A stretch of DNA of 9,632 nt from an uncultured Ruminococcus sp. GTDB taxonomy: Bacteria; Bacillota; Clostridia; Oscillospirales; Acutalibacteraceae. Every line of letters begins with the position of its first letter. The stretch's first letter is position 1. Below, piece by piece: positions 5,312-9,632 of the stretch. Position numbers and translations under genes: made by a program. Where the stretch lies: assembly GCA_902766305.1 (NCBI GenBank), contig CACXDE010000111.1:1-9632 (forward strand). The letters run 5' to 3'. The notes below the pieces were generated by a model. It saw nothing but the letters and a program-made list of their open reading frames with translations. It was not told the DNA's origin and made no database searches.

Positions 5312-7117
5312 TTGAGTAAAAAAGAAACAGCTTTTATGTATGAAATGTGTCAAAGACAATTTGACGAGATGAGACAGTTCTATCTTGATATCGGCTACAG
5401 CGAAAAGCAGGCTGATAAGCTTTGCAGCAGCTGTTTCGGCGCTGATATCGTTGTAGGTGAGCATTCTGCTTACCAAAATGACTGGACGTTCGGCAGAAGA
5501 TTCAAGCCCCGCCCGGAAAAAAAGAAGGGTCTTTTCGGCTTTGGCAAAAATTCTTCTGCTTATGACGGAATGGTATGTGAGTCAGCAAGGTCAATGTCCG
5601 CGCCGATGATGGGAATGGCTGCGCCAATGGCAGGAATGCCTGCGCCTTTGATGAAAATGGCGCCTATGCCTATGTCTGAACCGGCATTGTGTGAAGAAGC
5701 TTATTGTGATGGTACGGCGGCTGAAAGTGATGATCAGTGGAATACAGCGGAAACGCATAGTGCTGATGAGGTTGAGGAGGAAAGTACCCTTGACAGACCG
5801 CAGATTATATTCTCTGCAAATGTGAATACTGCTTCATGGTCGTATCTCAGAAACAAGATAGTTGACGGCGACAGGGTAGACAAGGATTTTGTACGTATAG
5901 AGGAAATAATTAACTCCTACAAATACAAAATGAAAACGCCGAAGGACGGCAGTTTGTTTTCAGTCTATACGGAACACGCAGGCTGTCCATGGAACAAGGA
6001 TAATGAATTGTTTATGGTCGGGCTGAGAGGAAAAAAGGTTGACAAGGATGTAAGTCAGAACCTTGCTTTCCTTGTTGATGTTTCAGGAAGTATGGAGGAT
6101 AACTGGATACTTGTGCAGATGTCGCTGGCTTCTATAATGAGCAAGCTTAAAAAGGGCGACCATATGTCCGTTATCTCTTATTCAGATAAAACGGAAACAG
6201 TCGCTGAAAAAATGAAATGCGGCGATTTTGATGATTATGTAAAGGTTATACTGGCAATTGATGGTATTGGCGGATGCACAAGGGGCAGTAAAGGTCTTGA
6301 AAAGGCATACAGCTATATATCCGACAATTTTGACAAGGACGCTAACAACCGGGTATTCATTTTTACTGACGGTGATTTCAATTTTGGCATAACAAGCGAA
6401 AAGGGTCTTTCTGATTTTATATACGAAAAAAGAAAGACAGGCATTTACCTGTCAATAGTTGGTTACGGCTTCGGAAACTTCAAGGACAACAAGATGGAAG
6501 CCCTTGCACGAAACGGCAACGGAAATTATACATTTGTCAGCAACCCGGCTGATATCCTTGATTATCTGCACGACAAGCTTGTTTCAAATCTTGTTACCGT
6601 CGCAAAGGATGTAAAGATATCAGTAGAGATAAATCCGCAGTATGTTAAGAAATACAGGCTTATCGGATATGACGCAAGACTTCTGACAAAGCAGGAATTT
6701 AACGATACTGAAAAGGCTGTTGACGGCATAGGCTCAGGGCATAATGTAGTCGCGCTGATAGAGTTTGCAAGAGGTCATGCAAAGCAGCAGTATACCTCAC
6801 GCTATACAGAAACTCAGACTACTGACAAGCAGGATGAATTTGCATTCATCGAGATTCATTATAAAACGCCGGAAGGTGAGGATAAGGTAATGACTCAGAT
6901 TGTTCCGGCTTCTGTTCTTGAAGAACCGGAGGGCAGAAATATGCCGGTTATAAGTCTGCTTGCCGCTTTCGGACTTGCAGTCAAGGACAGCAAGTATAAG
7001 GGAAGTACAGACAAAGCAATGCTTTCAGAGCTTTTCAAAAAGGCTGAAGAGTCATGCAGTAAGAAAAAATCTGATACATACAGTCATTTTTCTGTTATCA
7101 AAAAATATATAGGCTGA
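5312..7117 (+). CDS. VWA-domain protein with C-terminal DUF3520 (YfbK-like), no signal peptide
   Basis: Encodes 601 residues from a TTG with a strong SD site. Domains in order: a short helical N-terminus with a CSSC pair (38-41); a methionine/alanine/proline-rich linker (95-122, ten Met); an acidic stretch (127-160); a YfbK-type VWA N-terminal segment (about 168-243, with NVNTASWSYLRN); a von Willebrand factor A domain (about 250-425); and a DUF3520-like C-terminal part (about 426-600, with AKDVKISVEINP and YRLIGYDARLL). The metal-ion-dependent adhesion site looks intact: DVSGS (256-260), Thr323 and Asp353. Such domains bind protein partners through Mg2+. E. coli YfbK-type proteins usually carry an export or lipoprotein signal; none is seen here, so a cytoplasmic location is inferred. 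The partner is unknown. It converges on the GH13 gene across a shared hairpin. Confidence 0.87.
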   Translation: MSKKETAFMYEMCQRQFDEMRQFYLDIGYSEKQADKLCSSCFGADIVVGEHSAYQNDWTFGRRFKPRPEKKKGLFGFGKNSSAYDGMVCESARSMSAPMMGMAAPMAGMPAPLMKMAPMPMSEPALCEEAYCDGTAAESDDQWNTAETHSADEVEEESTLDRPQIIFSANVNTASWSYLRNKIVDGDRVDKDFVRIEEIINSYKYKMKTPKDGSLFSVYTEHAGCPWNKDNELFMVGLRGKKVDKDVSQNLAFLVDVSGSMEDNWILVQMSLASIMSKLKKGDHMSVISYSDKTETVAEKMKCGDFDDYVKVILAIDGIGGCTRGSKGLEKAYSYISDNFDKDANNRVFIFTDGDFNFGITSEKGLSDFIYEKRKTGIYLSIVGYGFGNFKDNKMEALARNGNGNYTFVSNPADILDYLHDKLVSNLVTVAKDVKISVEINPQYVKKYRLIGYDARLLTKQEFNDTEKAVDGIGSGHNVVALIEFARGHAKQQYTSRYTETQTTDKQDEFAFIEIHYKTPEGEDKVMTQIVPASVLEEPEGRNMPVISLLAAFGLAVKDSKYKGSTDKAMLSELFKKAEESCSKKKSDTYSHFSVIKKYIG

Positions 7118-7133
7118 TTTATTGCAAAGAATC

Positions 7134-7167
7134 GGGACTGCCGTACCTACTATAGTATGGCAGTCCC
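7134..7167. terminator. Bidirectional terminator hairpin between VWA and GH13 genes
   Basis: GGGACTGCCGTAC (7134-7146) pairs with GTATGGCAGTCCC (7155-7167): a 13-bp stem with one G-U pair and an 8-base loop. It starts 17 bases after the VWA stop and 7 bases beyond the GH13 stop on the other strand. The U-tracts are weak (ATATATTT on the plus side). Confidence 0.75.
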
Positions 7168-7173
7168 ATATAT

Positions 7174-9285
7174 TTACGCATTTTCGTTTTGTGCTCTGGG
7201 TTCGCTTTCAGGGAGATTTTCTTTCTCCTGTTCGGTTTTTGTTTCTGTACCGTTTTCAGTGTGAGCTTCTGATTTTATTTCGGTTTCAGCTTCTGTTTCT
7301 GTATCGTTTTCAGTGTGAGCTTCTGATTTTATTTCGGTTTCAGCTTCTGCTTCTGTATCGTTTTCAGTGTGAGCTTCTGATTTTATTTCAGGTTCTGGCT
7401 CAGGTTCGGGGAGTATTTCGGGAGTTTCTGCCCATACAAAAGCACAGCCGTCACGGGGGATAACAAGCTCATCGCCCTCTATGACTGTTCCCATAAAAGG
7501 CTTGCCAGAGGTAAATTCCTTCGGCATTTTGAACCTTATCTCATAGTCAGCCGCATTGAATACGCAAAGAAGCATATCATTTTCGTCACGGCGGATATAT
7601 CCCATAGTTCTGCCGCCGGAGCCGTACTCAACGATATCTCCGTCACGCAGACATGAACAGACACCTCTCATCTGTCCAAGCTCCTTATACCATGCAAGCA
7701 GTCCCTGATCCTCCTTGCCCCAGGGGAAGGTCTTGCGGTTGAACGGGTCACGGTAGCCCTCAACACCGGCTTCATCACCGTAATAGATACATGGAACACC
7801 GGGAAGCGTATACAGTATTCCGGAGGCTATGCGCATTCGTCTCAGACCGTATTCACGCTGTTCGGGCGACATATATGTTGCCGCCTGCCAGTCACGTCCT
7901 CTGCCGTATGACCTTTCGCCGGCAAGAAGAGTAATAACACGCTCTGTGTCGTGAGTTCCCAGAAGGTTCATAAGACATCTCAGGACAGGACGGGGATAGT
8001 TCTCTACAACGCTGAGAACAATTTCTATCATATGCCGTCCGTCTCCGCAGTCAAGGAATCCCAGAATTGCATCTCTGAACGGATAGTTCATTACACTGTC
8101 AAGCTCCAGTCCATGGAGAAACTCTCTTCTTGAACCGTAGCTTTCCTTGTTTGAAGCGTCCTCCCAGACCTCGCCGAGCAGCAGCGCTTCGGGGTCTTCT
8201 GCTTTTATAGCTTCTCTTATATTTCTTATAAACTCATCCGGCAGCTCATCGGCAACGTCAAGTCTCCATCCGCTGTTTCCGGCTCTCATCCATTTTCTGA
8301 TAATACCGTCTTCTCCGTTTATATATTCATTGAAGGATTCCGACAGCTCCTCAACCTCGGGCAGGGTATTGAATCCCCACCAGGAATTGTAGATATCCGG
8401 CCAGTTTATGAATTTGTACCATGTATAATATGGTGATGATGTTGAGTTAAATGCGCCGTTTCCGGGGTAGCGACCCTCACGGTTGAAATACTTGCTGTCG
8501 CTTCCTGTATGGCTGAATACGCCGTCTGTAATAATACGTATCCCAAGCTTTTTAGCTTCACTGCACATTTCACGGTAGTCGTCTTCATCACCTAAGACAG
8601 GATCTATCTTTTCATAATCGCCTGTATCATAGCGGTGGTTGGAATATGCTTCAAAAATAGGATTAAGATATATACAGGTTACTCCAAGCTCCTTCAGATA
8701 GGGAAGCTTTTCTGTGATACCTTTCAGGTCGCCGCCGAAAAAGTCAGAGTTCGTGACAATGCCGTTCTCGTCCGGTTTCCAGTCAGGAATTATATCCCAT
8801 TCTGTCTGTATTTTTTTGTCCGGGTATACTCCTGTTTTTTCCTTGCCTGAGTTGTAGAATCTGTCAGGAAATATCTGATACATTATTCCTCCGGGCAGCC
8901 AGTCAGGCGTTTTGAAATCCTTATCATAGCATAAAAGCTGGAATCTTGGCTCATGATCGCTCATTGCAAGATATCCCTCTCCGGCAAATGATTTCATGAT
9001 ATACCGTTTTCCATACCTTGTATCCATTGCAAAATGATACCAGTAAAGTCCGACAGGCTCAACACTTACGTTGCATTCCCACGCTTCATGATCGTCTCCT
9101 ACCATTCCGCACCAGTACATGCCATATACATTTGTATCGCCGAATTTGTCATCCTTGACAGCAAGCACGGCAGAACTACAGGCAAGGTCGCGGGGAAGTA
9201 CTATCTTGAAGTGTATGTCCGTACCAAAAGTCACCGCACCTACGGGACTGCGGTGAAAGGTATCCCTTGAATTAAATAACTGCAT
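7174..9285 (-). CDS. GH13 alpha-glucan hydrolase (neopullulanase/cyclomaltodextrinase-like) with repetitive acidic tail
   Basis: Encodes 703 residues. The start is the ATG at 9285, with AAGGAG (minus, 9299-9294) 8 bases upstream; an in-frame TTG at 9291 is too close to that site. Layout: an N-terminal beta-sandwich resembling CBM34 (about 1-120), a GH13 barrel (about 128-560), a C-terminal beta domain (about 560-620) and a tail (623-703). Conserved regions: DGVFSHTG (254-261), GWRLDVADE (339-347, nucleophile Asp343), LLGEVWED (369-376, acid/base Glu372) and GTHDTE (443-448, Asp446). It should cleave alpha-1,4 and perhaps alpha-1,6 bonds in maltodextrins. The S in DGVFSH and the T in GTHD are usual in this clostridial subfamily as I recall it. 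There is no signal peptide, so it is probably intracellular. It has its own sigma-A promoter and a likely operator. The exact specificity cannot be read from sequence. Confidence 0.92.
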   Translation of the reverse strand: MQLFNSRDTFHRSPVGAVTFGTDIHFKIVLPRDLACSSAVLAVKDDKFGDTNVYGMYWCGMVGDDHEAWECNVSVEPVGLYWYHFAMDTRYGKRYIMKSFAGEGYLAMSDHEPRFQLLCYDKDFKTPDWLPGGIMYQIFPDRFYNSGKEKTGVYPDKKIQTEWDIIPDWKPDENGIVTNSDFFGGDLKGITEKLPYLKELGVTCIYLNPIFEAYSNHRYDTGDYEKIDPVLGDEDDYREMCSEAKKLGIRIITDGVFSHTGSDSKYFNREGRYPGNGAFNSTSSPYYTWYKFINWPDIYNSWWGFNTLPEVEELSESFNEYINGEDGIIRKWMRAGNSGWRLDVADELPDEFIRNIREAIKAEDPEALLLGEVWEDASNKESYGSRREFLHGLELDSVMNYPFRDAILGFLDCGDGRHMIEIVLSVVENYPRPVLRCLMNLLGTHDTERVITLLAGERSYGRGRDWQAATYMSPEQREYGLRRMRIASGILYTLPGVPCIYYGDEAGVEGYRDPFNRKTFPWGKEDQGLLAWYKELGQMRGVCSCLRDGDIVEYGSGGRTMGYIRRDENDMLLCVFNAADYEIRFKMPKEFTSGKPFMGTVIEGDELVIPRDGCAFVWAETPEILPEPEPEPEIKSEAHTENDTEAEAETEIKSEAHTENDTETEAETEIKSEAHTENGTETKTEQEKENLPESEPRAQNENA
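7240..7389 (-). repeat. 54-bp in-frame tandem repeat encoding the GH13 acidic tail
   Basis: Nearly identical 54-base units recur with starts at 7261, 7315 and 7369 (plus-strand GTGAGCTTCTGATTTT). On the coding strand they give EIKSEAHTENDTEAEAET (residues 633-650), a near copy at 651-668 and a partial third copy (669-682). The unit is a multiple of three, so copy-number change keeps the frame. The tail is preceded by EPEPEPE and followed by a Glu/Lys-rich end. Confidence 0.92.
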
Positions 9286-9293
9286 AAGCAACT

Positions 9294-9299
9294 CTCCTT
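9294..9299 (-). promoter_or_regulatory. Ribosome binding site of the GH13 gene (AAGGAG)
   Basis: AAGGAG on the minus strand lies 8 bases from the ATG at 9285. It decides against the TTG at 9291, which is only 2 bases away. Confidence 0.75.
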
Positions 9300-9310
9300 A
9301 ATGTGTATCC

Positions 9311-9330
9311 ATGAACAATTAATTGTACAT
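9311..9330. promoter_or_regulatory. 20-bp palindrome over the GH13 transcription start (operator candidate)
   Basis: ATGaACAATTAATTGTaCAT is symmetric except for one mismatched pair, and its central 12 bases (9315-9326) are a perfect palindrome. It begins about 5 bases beyond the -10 box, where a repressor would block initiation. It does not look like a CG-centred LacI/MalR operator, so the regulator is unknown. Confidence 0.5.
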
Positions 9331-9335
9331 CCATA

Positions 9336-9364
9336 ATTATAATACATTCGACACAAATCGTCAA
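9336..9364 (-). promoter_or_regulatory. Sigma-A promoter of the GH13 gene
   Basis: On the minus strand, TTGACG (9364-9359) and TATAAT (9341-9336) are separated by exactly 17 bases, matching the consensus at 11 of 12 positions. The transcript should begin near 9329, giving a leader of about 45 bases. Confidence 0.88.
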
Positions 9365-9386
9365 GACACTATAATTAACCAGCTAA

Positions 9387-9632
9387 CCGGCGAGCCGCCG
9401 GACCCGCACCAGTCTTTCACCAGCGTGACGCTGGACCCGCACCAGTCTTGCACTACTTTCTTCACAATTCGCAGCTTCTATGAATCACGGGCTGTGCTAG
9501 TGCCGAGCCGGCACTCCCGCACCAGTCTTGCAGTACTATTTTGTAAAAGTACTGGCGCAAAGAACGATTCACAAATGTTACGTTTTACAATGAAGTAGTG
9601 CAAGACTGATTTGGGTGCGCAGGCACTGCGCC
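9387..9632. repeat. Cluster of four hairpin-plus-box repeats
   Basis: Each unit is a 6-bp stem with a 3-base loop followed by a constant box close to CCCGCACCAGTCTTGCA. Plus-strand units: A hairpin 9387-9401 (CCGGCG-AGC-CGCCGG) with box 9402-9416; B 9420-9434 (CCAGCG-TGA-CGCTGG) with box 9435-9453; C 9500-9514 (GTGCCG-AGC-CGGCAC, with one more A-T pair outside) with box 9516-9533. Minus-strand unit D: hairpin 9631-9617 (GCGCAG-TGC-CTGCGC), then ACCC, a variant AAAT, and CAGTCTTGCACTAC (9608-9595). A and B are in tandem at 33 bp. The stems differ in sequence but stay fully paired. No protein-coding gene is supported in this stretch. It may continue past the window edge. Confidence 0.8.

Noticed and set aside
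5159..5476. 105-residue minus-strand open frame upstream of and overlapping the VWA gene
   Set aside because: It overlaps the well-supported VWA start and the dispersed repeats. There is no coherent domain and no ribosome site.
7122..7463. 113-residue plus-strand open frame with a repeated YRFQCELLILFRFQ pattern
   Set aside because: It is the antisense reading of the 54-bp repeats in the GH13 tail; its periodicity is inherited from the true coding strand.
9323..9598. 91-residue plus-strand open frame with repeated DPHQS
   Set aside because: The DPHQS repeats are the hairpin-box DNA repeat read in frame, there is no SD before the ATG, and the frame overlaps the GH13 promoter.
9387..9632. CRISPR array or integron attC sites
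   Set aside because: Spacing between units is irregular (33, 80 bp), one unit is inverted, there are no spacers of constant size, and no cas or integrase gene is in view.

Overview
The window looks like a chromosomal segment of an anaerobic, low-to-moderate GC Firmicute of the Ruminococcus/Oscillospirales type. This rests on strong AGGAGG-type ribosome sites with frequent TTG starts, a spoVAE sporulation gene, a YitT-family membrane protein, a clostridial-type GH13 alpha-glucan hydrolase and a phosphofructokinase with the GGNGTH signature. The genus is an inference; no rRNA or other marker gene is present.

Layout, left to right. (1) The 3' end of polyphosphate kinase ppk1 (to 275), followed at 45 bp by an AT-rich gene for an unrecognised four-helix membrane protein (321-1469). 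(2) A gene-free palindromic, MITE-like element (1517-1759) directly upstream of pfkA (1795-2874). pfkA is followed at 37 bp by a small cytosolic bacterial-PH-domain gene (2912-3388) and then by a YitT/DUF2179 membrane protein (3516-4391). (3) A lone spoVAE (4847-4494, minus) convergent with yitT. The two genes meet across a 108-bp palindrome whose two outer TAG triplets are the two stop codons. (4) A 460-bp gene-free stretch (4848-5311) with a heptanucleotide tandem repeat and a cluster of TGTCATYCTGAG-type dispersed repeats. (5) A VWA/DUF3520 protein (5312-7117) and a convergent GH13 glycosidase (9285-7174, minus), separated by a 13-bp-stem terminator hairpin. The glycosidase ends in an acidic tail built from an 18-residue repeat. 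(6) The glycosidase control region: a near-perfect sigma-A promoter (TTGACG-N17-TATAAT) with a 20-bp palindrome over the expected transcription start. Behind it lies a cluster of four hairpin-plus-box repeats (9387-9632) whose stems differ in sequence but stay paired.

Functional links: pfkA and the GH13 enzyme fit glycolysis and intracellular maltodextrin breakdown, and ppk1 fits phosphate/energy storage. The other genes have no clear shared pathway, so this is mostly ordinary chromosome rather than a single system. The unusual content is in the gaps: at least three kinds of small repeat (dispersed TGTCAT palindromes, heptad repeats, and the covarying hairpin-box units at the right edge). The hairpin-box cluster is the best candidate for something undescribed.
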